A stretch of 64,000 bases of DNA from JBCCOW01 sp039025855 (GTDB lineage: Bacteria > Planctomycetota > Phycisphaerae > Phycisphaerales > Phycisphaeraceae): the NCBI GenBank assembly GCA_039025855.1, contig JBCCNL010000017.1, positions 1-64,000 on the forward strand, written 5' to 3'. The notes under the pieces are model-generated. The model had not been told where the DNA came from, made no database searches, and saw only the letters and a program-made list of their open reading frames with translations. Shown one piece after another: positions 43,950 to 51,770 of the stretch (position 1 is the stretch's first letter; each line of letters begins with the position of its first letter). A program made the translations under genes and the position numbers.

Positions 43950-44195
43950 CTAGCGGTCGTCTGGCGGGGTCAGGCGAAGCCGTAAAGCCTTGCGGTCTAC
44001 TCCGAACTCATCCGGCTCATCCGTGGGCCGGAACTCCCCCCGCAGCGCGAGGTAACGGTCGTACTGCGTCCGGTCTCGCTTCTCGGTAAACGGCGAACGC
44101 GCACAGCCCCAGCTCCCCAGCAGCATCAGACAGACCCCCATCGCCGCCACCAGCCCGCCGACCTTCTCCCTCATGTGCCGCTTCCGTGCGTCCAT
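43950..44195 (-). CDS. Small putative lipoprotein
   Basis: 81 residues: basic N-terminus, hydrophobic helix VGGLVAAMGVCLMLLGSWGC ending in a lipobox-like Cys, then SPFTEKRDRTQYDRYLALRGEF and an RLRLTPP end. The SPF...RTQYDRY...EFG pattern is one I associate with short planctomycete lipoproteins of unknown function. It starts 9 bp after the zinc-ribbon gene stop on the same strand, so the two are probably cotranscribed. TAGGAT 6 bases upstream partly overlaps that gene's stop codon, so its promoter role is doubtful. Confidence 0.7.
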   Translation of the reverse strand: MDARKRHMREKVGGLVAAMGVCLMLLGSWGCARSPFTEKRDRTQYDRYLALRGEFRPTDEPDEFGVDRKALRLRLTPPDDR

Positions 44196-44204
44196 GTCGC
44201 GATC

Positions 44205-45350
44205 CTAACCCGCCGCATAACGCCCCTCAACCCGCGACGGCCCCTTCTCCGCCAAATCGTGCAAGTTCTCACCCGACGCCGGGCCATCCCCGCCCGTCTC
44301 CTCCGAGCCCGAGCCCGCTTCTACGCCAGACATCGCCGACACCAACGCCCCCGCCACCCGCCACGACTCCCACCACCACAGACCCATCACCACGACCACC
44401 ACCGCCAGCGCGGCCTGCAACCCCCAAACAAACGCTTCTCCACGCCCCCACCACGCCGGCCGCCAGTCCAAGGCCTCTGCCCCCGCCATCCCTGCACCCA
44501 GCACCATGATCACCGCCGCCGCCATTGCACACCGACGCCATGCCCGACGCACCGCCGCCGTCGCCAGCGTCGCCCCTCGTGTCCCGCTCCGCACCGCCAA
44601 CCCGTAAACCCAACGCCAACCGCTCAGCACGCCCAGCCCCCCAATCACCACCCCCGCGCAGATCAGCCGGTCCCACACCCGCCAGTGCACCCCCAAAGGC
44701 CCGCCCAGCAAGAACCCGCCCAACATCCCGAACACCAGCAACCCTCCGCCCGCCACCGTCCACCACCGCCCCACCACCCGGTCGCCAATCAGCCGCATCG
44801 ACCACCCCCGCCCCACCCGCCATCGGCCGCGCTCCCCCGCCTCACCGCCCGCCCCACCACCCGCTCCGCTCCCCCCGCCCGGCTCCGGCGTGCACAACCG
44901 CCAAAGCCCCGCTGCTGCCCACAGCATCCCGATCGACCCGCCCAGCACCCCAAGCCCCACCACCCGACGCAGCCCCTCCCCGTCCACCCGCGTGTATCCC
45001 GTCACCCCCGGCCCCACCAACGCCCAACCCAACCCCGCATCACCCAGGATCAGCACATGCCACACCCAACCCACCAAGACGCCCAACGCCGCCCCCATCG
45101 GGAACCACCACACCCCCCGCTTCAAACGCTTCGCCCCACGCCCCAGCCCCGCCACCCACCCCGCGTCCGCCCGCCCCAGCAGCCGCCCCGGCTCCACCGC
45201 TGTCATCCCGCAACCACACTCCGGACACCCATCCGCCACCGCCACCCCCGCCAGGTCGTACCCGCACACCACACACGTCCCCGCCTTCACTGTCACCCCC
45301 CCCTCGTCCGCCACCACATACGACCGGACCGGCATCACGCTTTCCAGCAT
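44205..45350 (-). CDS. Zinc-ribbon polytopic membrane protein
   Basis: 381 residues from the ATG at 45350 (GAGGTG just upstream). An N-terminal CxxC...CxxC zinc ribbon (CVVCGYDLAGVAVADGCPECG, split here as two pairs) is followed by about six hydrophobic segments separated by Gly/Arg-rich loops. This ribbon-plus-helices design (CGYDL...CPECG) is frequent in planctomycetes; no function is known. The coding strand uses G-ending codons almost exclusively, the reverse of plus-strand neighbours. The putative lipoprotein gene follows 9 bp downstream. Confidence 0.72.
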   Translation of the reverse strand: MLESVMPVRSYVVADEGGVTVKAGTCVVCGYDLAGVAVADGCPECGCGMTAVEPGRLLGRADAGWVAGLGRGAKRLKRGVWWFPMGAALGVLVGWVWHVLILGDAGLGWALVGPGVTGYTRVDGEGLRRVVGLGVLGGSIGMLWAAAGLWRLCTPEPGGGSGAGGGAGGEAGERGRWRVGRGWSMRLIGDRVVGRWWTVAGGGLLVFGMLGGFLLGGPLGVHWRVWDRLICAGVVIGGLGVLSGWRWVYGLAVRSGTRGATLATAAVRRAWRRCAMAAAVIMVLGAGMAGAEALDWRPAWWGRGEAFVWGLQAALAVVVVVMGLWWWESWRVAGALVSAMSGVEAGSGSEETGGDGPASGENLHDLAEKGPSRVEGRYAAG

Positions 45351-45475
45351 GTCGCACCTCGAATCCAAGCAGGCCAAAGAACGTGAGCCACGACTCCTTC
45401 ACCGATCCGACCATGCAACGAGCGCCAACCCCAAACGGTTCACGCCAATGCGACATCACCCCTCGATCATCCTTC

Positions 45476-45481
45476 TACACT
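45476..45481 (+). promoter_or_regulatory. TACACT -10-like box
   Basis: TACACT ends 6 bases before the ATG at 45488 of the CCA/poly(A) polymerase gene. Confidence 0.5.
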
Positions 45482-45487
45482 CGCCCC

Positions 45488-46738
45488 ATGGCGCAAGCCT
45501 CGGAACAAGCCGACCCCCAGCGTGCCGCCGCCCTCGGCATCATCCGCACGCTCCGCGACGCCGGCCACACCGCCTACCTCGCCGGCGGTTGCGTCCGCGA
45601 CGCCCTGCTCGGTATCCCGCCCAAAGACTACGACATCGCCACCGACGCGACCCCCGATCAGGTCCAGCAACTCTGGCCACGCTCCAACGCCGTCGGCGAA
45701 GCCTTCGGCGTCGTCCTCTGCTATTCGGGCAAGACACCCCACCGCATCGCCACCGAGGTCGCCACCTTCCGCACCGAATCCGCCTACTCCGATGGCCGAC
45801 GCCCCGACGCGGTCACCTTCACCACCGCCGAGCACGACGCCCAGCGCCGCGACTTCACCATCAACGGCCTCTTCGCCAGCCCCGACATTGCAGACCCCGC
45901 TCAACCCGACGAAATCATCGACTTCGTCAACGGCCAAGCCGACCTCGAGGCCCGCGTCATCCGCGCTATCGGCGACCCCGGTCAGCGCTTCGCCGAAGAC
46001 TACCTCCGCATGCTCCGCGCCGTCCGCTTCGCCGCCCGCCTCGACTTCACGCTGCACCCAGACACCGCCGATGCCATCCGCCAGCACGCCCCCAAGCTCG
46101 ACCGCATCGCCCGCGAACGCATCGGCGACGAGGTCCGCCGCACCCTCACCGGCCCCAACCCCGACCAGGCCCTCACCCTCTACCAAGACCTCAACCTCAC
46201 CCCCGCCATCCTCCGTGTAGACCCGCACCACACCGCACATCGCACACCGCACACCGCACCTCCCCACGCCGACTACCCCACCCGCCTCGCCCTCTGGCTC
46301 ACCGCCTGCGACATCAACCCCGACGGCCCGCAAGCCCCACTCTGTCTGACCAACGACGAAACCGCTGCGTTCCGCCAAACCCTCCAGCAGCAAGACGCGC
46401 TGCCCGCCGCCCTGGCGGCTGGGGTCGCCGCGACCAAACGCTGGCTCGCCCATCCCCGTGCCGATCAGTCCCTGCTGTTCCTCGACGCCGTGGGCAAGAC
46501 CGACCTGACCCAGCAGGCCCGTTCACAACGCGACCAGCTCACCCAAGACGGCATCGGCATCGCCCCCGCCCCCCTGCTCACCGGGGACCACCTCATCGCC
46601 GCCGGCCACCGGCCCGGCCCCGCCTTCAAGCCCCTCCTCGATGCCGTCTACGATGCCCAACTCGAAGGCCGGATCACCACCACCACCCAGGCCCTCGACC
46701 TCGCCCAACAACTTGCCACCCGACCGCCCCCCGTTTAG
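45488..46738 (+). CDS. CCA tRNA nucleotidyltransferase / poly(A) polymerase family
   Basis: 416-residue class II nucleotidyltransferase that adds CCA to tRNA or A-tails to RNA. Head: YLAGGCVRDALLGIPPKDYDIATDATP (catalytic DxD); then RRDFTINGLF, and the neck with RFAEDYLRMLRAVRFAARLDF, which in this family is the ATP/CTP-selecting region. The choice between Cca and PcnB cannot be made by eye. The middle contains HHTAHRTPHTAPPH, encoded by 7-base repeats, at the end of the neck domain. The TAG stop belongs to a palindromic repeat. Start at 45488 by TACACT 6 bases upstream. Confidence 0.9.
   Translation: MAQASEQADPQRAAALGIIRTLRDAGHTAYLAGGCVRDALLGIPPKDYDIATDATPDQVQQLWPRSNAVGEAFGVVLCYSGKTPHRIATEVATFRTESAYSDGRRPDAVTFTTAEHDAQRRDFTINGLFASPDIADPAQPDEIIDFVNGQADLEARVIRAIGDPGQRFAEDYLRMLRAVRFAARLDFTLHPDTADAIRQHAPKLDRIARERIGDEVRRTLTGPNPDQALTLYQDLNLTPAILRVDPHHTAHRTPHTAPPHADYPTRLALWLTACDINPDGPQAPLCLTNDETAAFRQTLQQQDALPAALAAGVAATKRWLAHPRADQSLLFLDAVGKTDLTQQARSQRDQLTQDGIGIAPAPLLTGDHLIAAGHRPGPAFKPLLDAVYDAQLEGRITTTTQALDLAQQLATRPPPV
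46233..46260 (+). repeat. Imperfect heptanucleotide tandem repeat
   Basis: About four copies of CCGCACA (one with T for the first C, the last ending in C) inside the CCA/poly(A) polymerase gene. As in the cyclo-ligase gene, a one-unit change would shift the reading frame. Confidence 0.85.
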
Positions 46739-46758
46739 CGGGGCCGTTCACGGCCCCA
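46734..46758 (+). repeat. Palindromic repeat, GTTTAGCGGGG subfamily
   Basis: GTTTAGC head then GGGGCCGT-TC-ACGGCCCC (46740-46757). The head supplies the TAG stop of the preceding gene (46736-46738). The copy at 58019 has the same head and a TTCA centre. Confidence 0.7.
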
Positions 46759-46807
46759 GCCCGCGCTACTCCCCACCAAGTCCGCTGATCCCTAAACTCC
46801 TTTCCGC

Positions 46808-47452
46808 ATGCTCGAAGAGCTGATCGAAAACGCCGCCGCCAAGACGCCCTACCTCATCTTCGTGGCCATCTTCCTCGCCACCGGGTTCGGCCTCCCGCTG
46901 CCCGAGGACATCCCCCTCATCGTGGCCGGCTACATCTGCGGCGTCGCCGAGGGTTACCACCCCAACCTCTCGATCATGATCCCCGTCTGCTTCCTCTCCA
47001 TCGTCGGCTCCGACTGCATCCTCTACGTCCTTGGCCGACGCTACGGCCACCACATGCTCGAGTGGCGCTTCGTCCACCGCATCATCTCCCGCAAACGCCT
47101 CTACAAAGCCGAAGCCCAGATCCAGGAGCACGGCGGCAAGTTCGTCTTCGTCGCCCGCTTCCTCCCGGGCATCCGCGCCCCCGCGTTCTTCGCCGCCGGC
47201 GTGTTCAAGGTCCCCTTCACCCGCTTCGTCGCCTACGACGGGCTCGCCGCCACCGTCTCGGTCCCGACCATCATCCTCCTCGCCTACTGGTTCGCCGAAG
47301 AGCTCGACGCCGTTAAGGAATACGTCCGCCAGGGCAAGGCCGTCGCCATCGTCGCGGTTGTCCTCGTTGTCGCCTGTGTCGTCGGATTCAAGGTCTGGAG
47401 CTACCGCCGAACCAGCCGCCTTGACAACGACGAACCCGACCCCCCGGCATAA
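46808..47452 (+). CDS. DedA family membrane protein
   Basis: 214 residues with about five hydrophobic segments. DedA/VTT features: FLATGFGLPLPEDIPLIVAGY, GSDCILYVLGRRYG, then GGKFVFVARFLPGIRAPAFFAAG with the conserved arginines of the re-entrant loop, and a C-terminal helix VAIVAVVLVVACVVGF. DedA proteins include undecaprenyl-phosphate and phospholipid translocases; a role in lipid carrier recycling would suit the envelope genes here, by inference. TAAACT lies 9 bases before the ATG. YggS and GH130 follow on the same strand. Confidence 0.93.
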   Translation: MLEELIENAAAKTPYLIFVAIFLATGFGLPLPEDIPLIVAGYICGVAEGYHPNLSIMIPVCFLSIVGSDCILYVLGRRYGHHMLEWRFVHRIISRKRLYKAEAQIQEHGGKFVFVARFLPGIRAPAFFAAGVFKVPFTRFVAYDGLAATVSVPTIILLAYWFAEELDAVKEYVRQGKAVAIVAVVLVVACVVGFKVWSYRRTSRLDNDEPDPPA

Positions 47453-47493
47453 ACCCACCCCCCCGTTCCTTGCGGCCTCCCCCCTGCGCCGCC

Positions 47494-47499
47494 TATTCT
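47494..47499 (+). promoter_or_regulatory. TATTCT -10-like box
   Basis: TATTCT ends 7 bases before the ATG at 47507 of the YggS gene. Confidence 0.45.
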
Positions 47500-47506
47500 T
47501 TGGGCT

Positions 47507-48292
47507 ATGCCCACGCGAACCCCCTCGCCGGACGCCATGGACCTCCGTGACACCTACCGCCGCGTCAACGACCAGATCGCCGAAGCCGCGATCCGCTCAG
47601 GGCGTACGCCCAGCGATGTCCTGATGGTCGCCGTCACCAAGTACGCCTCCGTCGATCAGATCCAGCGCATCGTCGAGATGGGCCACGTCGACCTCGGTGA
47701 GTCACGCGTCCAGCAGCTCTCCCAACGCGTCCCCCAGATCGACGAGTTCCTCGCCCGCCGCAAGACCCTCGCCGGTGCGATCCCCAAGTCCGCCGAGGCC
47801 GTCCCCGACCGTGTCCGCTGGCACATGATCGGGCACCTCCAACGCAACAAGGTCAAGCAGGTCTCCCCACTGGTTGATCTCATCCACTCGGTCGACTCCC
47901 TCCGGCTCGCCGAAGAGCTCCACAACTACGCCGCCCGCAAGGACGTCATCCTCGACGTGCTGCTCCAGGTCAACGCCTCCGGCGAGGGCAGCAAGTCCGG
48001 CGTCGTCGCCCCGGCTGTTCTCCCGCTCGCCGAGCAGCTCGACACCATGGTCCACCTCCGCCTCCGCGGCTTTATGACCATGGCCCCCTATTCCGACAAC
48101 CCCGAAGACGCCCGCCCCACCTTCGCCCGCACCGCCGACCTCTTCAACGACGCCAAGAAGGCCAAGCTCGGCGGCGAGCACCTCACCGTCCTGTCTATGG
48201 GCATGTCCGGCGACTTCGAAGTCGCCATCGAAGAGGGCGCCAACCTCGTCCGCATCGGCCGGGGCCTCTTCGGCGATCAGGAGGCGTTGTAA
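47507..48292 (+). CDS. YggS/PLPBP family pyridoxal-phosphate homeostasis protein
   Basis: 261-residue PLP-binding protein of alanine-racemase fold, a cytoplasmic PLP carrier affecting amino-acid metabolism. Seen: VLMVAVTKYASVDQI with the PLP lysine, LGESRVQQL, WHMIGHLQRNKVKQV, IHSVDSL, VLLQVNASGEGSKSG, LRGFMTMAPYSD, LSMGMSGDFEVAIEEG and VRIGRGLFG. TATTCT 7 bases upstream supports this start, although an internal Met at residue 11 is possible. The stop codon lies in a 9-bp palindrome. Confidence 0.94.
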   Translation: MPTRTPSPDAMDLRDTYRRVNDQIAEAAIRSGRTPSDVLMVAVTKYASVDQIQRIVEMGHVDLGESRVQQLSQRVPQIDEFLARRKTLAGAIPKSAEAVPDRVRWHMIGHLQRNKVKQVSPLVDLIHSVDSLRLAEELHNYAARKDVILDVLLQVNASGEGSKSGVVAPAVLPLAEQLDTMVHLRLRGFMTMAPYSDNPEDARPTFARTADLFNDAKKAKLGGEHLTVLSMGMSGDFEVAIEEGANLVRIGRGLFGDQEAL

Positions 48293-48299
48293 CGCCTCC
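48280..48299 (+). other. Palindrome over the yggS stop codon
   Basis: GGAGGCGTT / AACGCCTCC with a two-base centre, spanning the TAA at 48290-48292. No U-run follows. It could protect the mRNA end or be part of the adjacent repeat. Confidence 0.6.
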
Positions 48300-48300
48300 C

Positions 48301-48344
48301 CTTTAGCCCCGGGCCCTGCCCGGGGGCGCGCGGCGAGCCCGTGC
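48301..48344 (+). repeat. Palindromic repeat, CTTTAGCCCC subfamily
   Basis: CTTTAG head, stem CCCCGGGC-CCT-GCCCGGGG (48307-48325) and a G/C-rich tail ending GAGCCCGTGC. It is close in sequence and layout to the copies at 33068 (minus) and 55966. Confidence 0.75.
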
Positions 48345-48495
48345 CACATCGCGCCGCCGCGCACCAAATTCTCACCTTATCGGGCACCCCACCCACCCCC
48401 ACCGCCAACTCTCGCCCATACCATCCAGCCATCGCCGCCAATCGCCGATGGTCTGCTCGGCCCCTCTGCGCTTTCTTCCCCTCCGGACCCGCACC

Positions 48496-49989
48496 ATGCC
48501 CGAGCTCAAACGCACCGACCACCGCTTCCTCGCCGACGACAAACGCGTCATGGCCCGCTTCTTCGGTGTCGGCTCCGACGACCGCGCCCGCAAGGTCATC
48601 CAACGCGTCCTCGACCTCGGCCCCGAAGAAGCCGAAGCCTCCCTCGAAAACGTCCTCCGCCGATTCGCCCCCCGGCACCGCGACATCGAGGCCGCCTTCG
48701 AGCGCCACTTCGGCTACATCCGCCACCACGCCGCCGAACCCGACGCCCTCTCGCTCCCCCAGCGCCTGCTCATCGGTGCCTACTTCACGATGGAGTACTC
48801 CATCGAGTCCGCCGCCCTCTTCAACCCCTCCATCGTCCCGCACCCCAACCAGGCCGGCCTCCCCAAGGGCCACCTCCGCTTCATCATGTCCCTCCGCGCC
48901 ACCGGCGAGGGCCACGTCTCCTCCATCGTCTTCCGCACCGGCGTCCTCGACGACAAAGCCAACGCCACCTTCGACCCCGCCCCCCGCTTCGCCGCCAAGA
49001 TGCGCCTCAAGGTCGACCAGAACTTCGACAAGCACCTGTTCCTCCTCAAGCTCATCGAGATGGGTGCCTACACCGACGCCGCCCAAGTCGTCCTCGACGC
49101 GATGCCCGACCGCTTCTCGCTGCCCCTGCTCGACCAGAAGATCACCGAGGTCCGACTCCGCGGCGACCACCCCGAGCCCTTCGACGAGTCCGCCGACAAC
49201 ATGCTCTGGCTCGCCCGGTCCAACTACGAGCTCGTCGTCCCCGAAAATGCCGACGCCTCCGAGATCGTCATCTTCCCCACCTCCGAAAACGAGTCCCGCG
49301 GCATCGAAGACCTCCGCCTCACCCCCTTCACCAACCCCGACGGCTCCACCACCTTCTTCGGCACCTACTCGGCCTACAACGGCTTCAAGGTCCTCCCCCA
49401 GATCCTCGAAACCGACGACTTCCACACCATCAAGGTCCACACCCTCAACGGCAAATACGTCCAGAACAAGGGCATGGCCCTGTTCCCCCGAAAAATCAAC
49501 GACCTCTACTACATGATCTCCCGCCTCGACGGCGAGAACATGTTCATCATGAAGTCCGACAACCCGTACTTCTGGAACGAGTCCCAACGCCTCTGCGAAC
49601 CCTTGTATCCGTGGGAGTTCGTCCAGATCGGCAACTGCGGCCCACCCATCGAAACCGACAAGGGCTGGCTCCTGCTCACCCACGGCGTCGGCCCCGTCCG
49701 CGAATACGCCATCGGTGCCTGCCTCCTCGACCTCGAGAACCCCACCAAAGTCATCGGCCACCTCCAGTTCCCCCTCATCGCCCCCAACGAATCCGAACGC
49801 GACGGCTACGTCCCCAACGTCGTCTACACCTGCGGCGCCCTCGTCCACGCCGGCCAGCTCGTCATCCCCTACGCCATCTCCGACTCCGCCACCACCATGG
49901 CCACCACCCCCCTCGACGCCCTCGTCGACGAACTGCTGAACAACTCCAACGCCTGCCCCCTCCCCGACCGGCGTATGGTGCCTCGCTGA
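48496..49989 (+). CDS. Glycoside hydrolase family 130 phosphorylase-like protein
   Basis: 497 residues. GH130 enzymes phosphorolyse or hydrolyse beta-1,2/1,4-mannosides. The C-terminal five-bladed propeller half carries NCGPPIETDKGWLLLTHGVGP and REYAIGACLLDLENP, the substrate/phosphate segments of the family; the N-terminal about 200 residues (HFGYIRHHAAEPDALSLPQRLLIGAYFTMEYSIESAALFNPS) are an extra domain. Start at the ATG at 48496 because the upstream in-frame peptide is low-complexity; no ribosome site or TANNNT box is evident. It suggests mannan or mannose-glycan turnover, by inference. Confidence 0.88.
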   Translation: MPELKRTDHRFLADDKRVMARFFGVGSDDRARKVIQRVLDLGPEEAEASLENVLRRFAPRHRDIEAAFERHFGYIRHHAAEPDALSLPQRLLIGAYFTMEYSIESAALFNPSIVPHPNQAGLPKGHLRFIMSLRATGEGHVSSIVFRTGVLDDKANATFDPAPRFAAKMRLKVDQNFDKHLFLLKLIEMGAYTDAAQVVLDAMPDRFSLPLLDQKITEVRLRGDHPEPFDESADNMLWLARSNYELVVPENADASEIVIFPTSENESRGIEDLRLTPFTNPDGSTTFFGTYSAYNGFKVLPQILETDDFHTIKVHTLNGKYVQNKGMALFPRKINDLYYMISRLDGENMFIMKSDNPYFWNESQRLCEPLYPWEFVQIGNCGPPIETDKGWLLLTHGVGPVREYAIGACLLDLENPTKVIGHLQFPLIAPNESERDGYVPNVVYTCGALVHAGQLVIPYAISDSATTMATTPLDALVDELLNNSNACPLPDRRMVPR

Positions 49990-50000
49990 CCCCCACTCAG

Positions 50001-50417
50001 ATGCTCCGCCTGCTTATTGCCTCTGCGTTCGCTTGGCTTGCCGGACTAGGCACCTATGCGTTTGCACTCCGCGTGCTATGGGGGGAATCGCTTCGCGGTG
50101 GGGACGCGATGGCTGTGCTTGCGTGGTCGGCAGTCGCACTGCTGCTCACGGTCGGATTCGTTTGCTGGCCGGCGTTGTCGGGGCTGCGCTGGTTGCTTGG
50201 CGGCTACCGCCCAGTACTCGCTTTTATCGCCACCGGCAGCTTGCTCGGCGTCGTGCCGACCTCTTGGATCATCTTTTCGTTCGGTGGACGGATGCGTGAC
50301 TTGCTGTCGCCTGAAGCTGTTTTGTTCTACATCATGTTCGCGGCTGTCGGGGCCGTCCTTGGTTTCGCTTTCTCGTTCCGCCGTGGGCGTGACACAAACA
50401 GTCGAGACAAAGCCTGA
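50001..50417 (+). CDS. Small four-helix membrane protein
   Basis: 138 residues, about four hydrophobic segments (LRLLIASAFAWLAGLGTYAFAL, MAVLAWSAVALLLTVGFVCW, PVLAFIATGSLLGVVPTSWIIF, LFYIMFAAVGAVLGFAFSF). It starts 11 bp after the GH130 stop. Codon use is less GC-biased than neighbours, with many T-ending codons. No family recognised. The real start may differ because no ribosome site is seen. Confidence 0.6.
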   Translation: MLRLLIASAFAWLAGLGTYAFALRVLWGESLRGGDAMAVLAWSAVALLLTVGFVCWPALSGLRWLLGGYRPVLAFIATGSLLGVVPTSWIIFSFGGRMRDLLSPEAVLFYIMFAAVGAVLGFAFSFRRGRDTNSRDKA

Positions 50418-50444
50418 TCCACCCGTGTCGGAGTCGTCCAGCCC

Positions 50445-51590
50445 TCAACTCACCGACATCGTCGGCTTCATCCCGCCCATCATCGCTTTCAACTGCACCT
50501 GCTCCTCCACCGCCCGGCACACGCCCGTGAACGCCTCGGCCAGCCCGTCGTCCTTCGTGAAGTTCGCCGACGGATCACCCGCATCGCAATGACGCCGCAG
50601 GGCCGTGTTGATCGGCACCCCCCCGAGGAACGGCACCGCCAGCTGGTGGGCCAGCATCTCCGCTCCGCCCTTGCCAAAGAGATCGTACTCCTTGCCGTCG
50701 TCCCCGATGAAGTACGACATGTTCTCGACCAGCCCGAGCACCGGGATGCCCAGCTTCTCGAACATCGCATGCGCCCGCTTCGCGTCGTCCTGCGCCACCT
50801 TCTGCGGCGTGCACACGATCACCGCCCCGGTCAACGGCAGCAGCTGCGACATGGTCAGACACACATCCCCCGTACCCGGGGGTAAATCAATCACCAAAAA
50901 ATCCAGCTCGCCCCAGTCCGTCTGTGTGGCCAACTGCTTGAACGCCCCGTGCGCCATCGGCCCTCGCCAGATCAACGCCTGCCCGTCCTCCACCAAATCC
51001 CCGATCGACATCGCCTTGATCCCGTGCAGCTCGAACGGCAGAAGCGTCTGACCCACCGCCCGCGGCTCGTACCGGTCCGACCCCAGCATCGTCGGCACCG
51101 ACGGCCCATAAATATCCCCGTCCATCAACCCAACCTTCCGCCCCATCCGCGCTAACCCCACCGCCAGGTTGATCGCCACCGTCGACTTGCCCACCCCACC
51201 CTTGCCCGCACCCACCGCAATCACGTGCTTCACATGCGGCAACGGGTTCCCCTCCGACGCGCCCTCACCGCCCGCTGCCGGTGCCGTTTGACCACCCCCG
51301 CCCCCACCACCCATCGCCGATAACGACGTACTAAACACCACCTCGACACCATCGAGCCCGCCGCCCACCGCGTCCGCCGCCTGCCGAACCGTCTGCTCGA
51401 CCAATGCCCGCAGCGCCTCCTGCCCCGGCCCGTTCAGCCGATCTACCTTGAGCCCGATCCGCACCTTCTTCGCGCCCTCCTCCCCCTCCAGCTCAACCGA
51501 CTCCACCCTATTCAGCGTCACCAGATCGCGGTGCAGCTCGGGGTCATCGATCGTCGCCAGCGCATCCAGAATGGTCTCTCGGCTCAACAT
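50445..51590 (-). CDS. mrp: Mrp/NBP35-type P-loop ATPase (iron-sulfur carrier family)
   Basis: 381 residues. N-terminal DUF59-like domain (residues 1-95: ILDALATIDDPELHRDLVTLN), a Gly-run linker, then the ParA-like ATPase with deviant Walker A AVGAGKGGVGKSTVAINLA, DGDIYGPSVPTML, and LDFLVIDLPPGTGDV. Mrp proteins carry Fe-S clusters to target enzymes. The usual CPxC after NMSYF is missing here (NMSYFIGDDGKEYDLFG), so the dimer-bridging cluster site is absent or different. Start at 51590 because the upstream in-frame region is not conserved-looking; TATGCT lies 8 bases before it. Identification secure, carrier function less so. Confidence 0.9.
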   Translation of the reverse strand: MLSRETILDALATIDDPELHRDLVTLNRVESVELEGEEGAKKVRIGLKVDRLNGPGQEALRALVEQTVRQAADAVGGGLDGVEVVFSTSLSAMGGGGGGGQTAPAAGGEGASEGNPLPHVKHVIAVGAGKGGVGKSTVAINLAVGLARMGRKVGLMDGDIYGPSVPTMLGSDRYEPRAVGQTLLPFELHGIKAMSIGDLVEDGQALIWRGPMAHGAFKQLATQTDWGELDFLVIDLPPGTGDVCLTMSQLLPLTGAVIVCTPQKVAQDDAKRAHAMFEKLGIPVLGLVENMSYFIGDDGKEYDLFGKGGAEMLAHQLAVPFLGGVPINTALRRHCDAGDPSANFTKDDGLAEAFTGVCRAVEEQVQLKAMMGGMKPTMSVS

Positions 51591-51770
51591 AGCCCCGAAG
51601 CATAGCCCCCCACCAAACCGCCGGCTCGACCTCCACCGACCAATCCACATTTCCCTGCAATATGCCCCACCCATCCCGCGTTCTGCCCACGCATGCAAAG
51701 CCTGGCCAAACCTCAGACGGCCGGCCAACCCCTACAAACCCACCCCGACACACCCCCGAAAGGACCCGAT

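Noticed and set aside
44202..44207. TAGGAT box 6 bases before the putative lipoprotein ATG
   Set aside because: The first three bases are the stop codon of the zinc-ribbon gene, so it may be coincidence in an operon; not listed as a promoter.
44175..46788. Long plus-strand Pro/Ser/Ala-rich ORFs across 44-47 kb
   Set aside because: Out-of-frame shadows of the zinc-ribbon membrane gene and the CCA enzyme; product is low-complexity.
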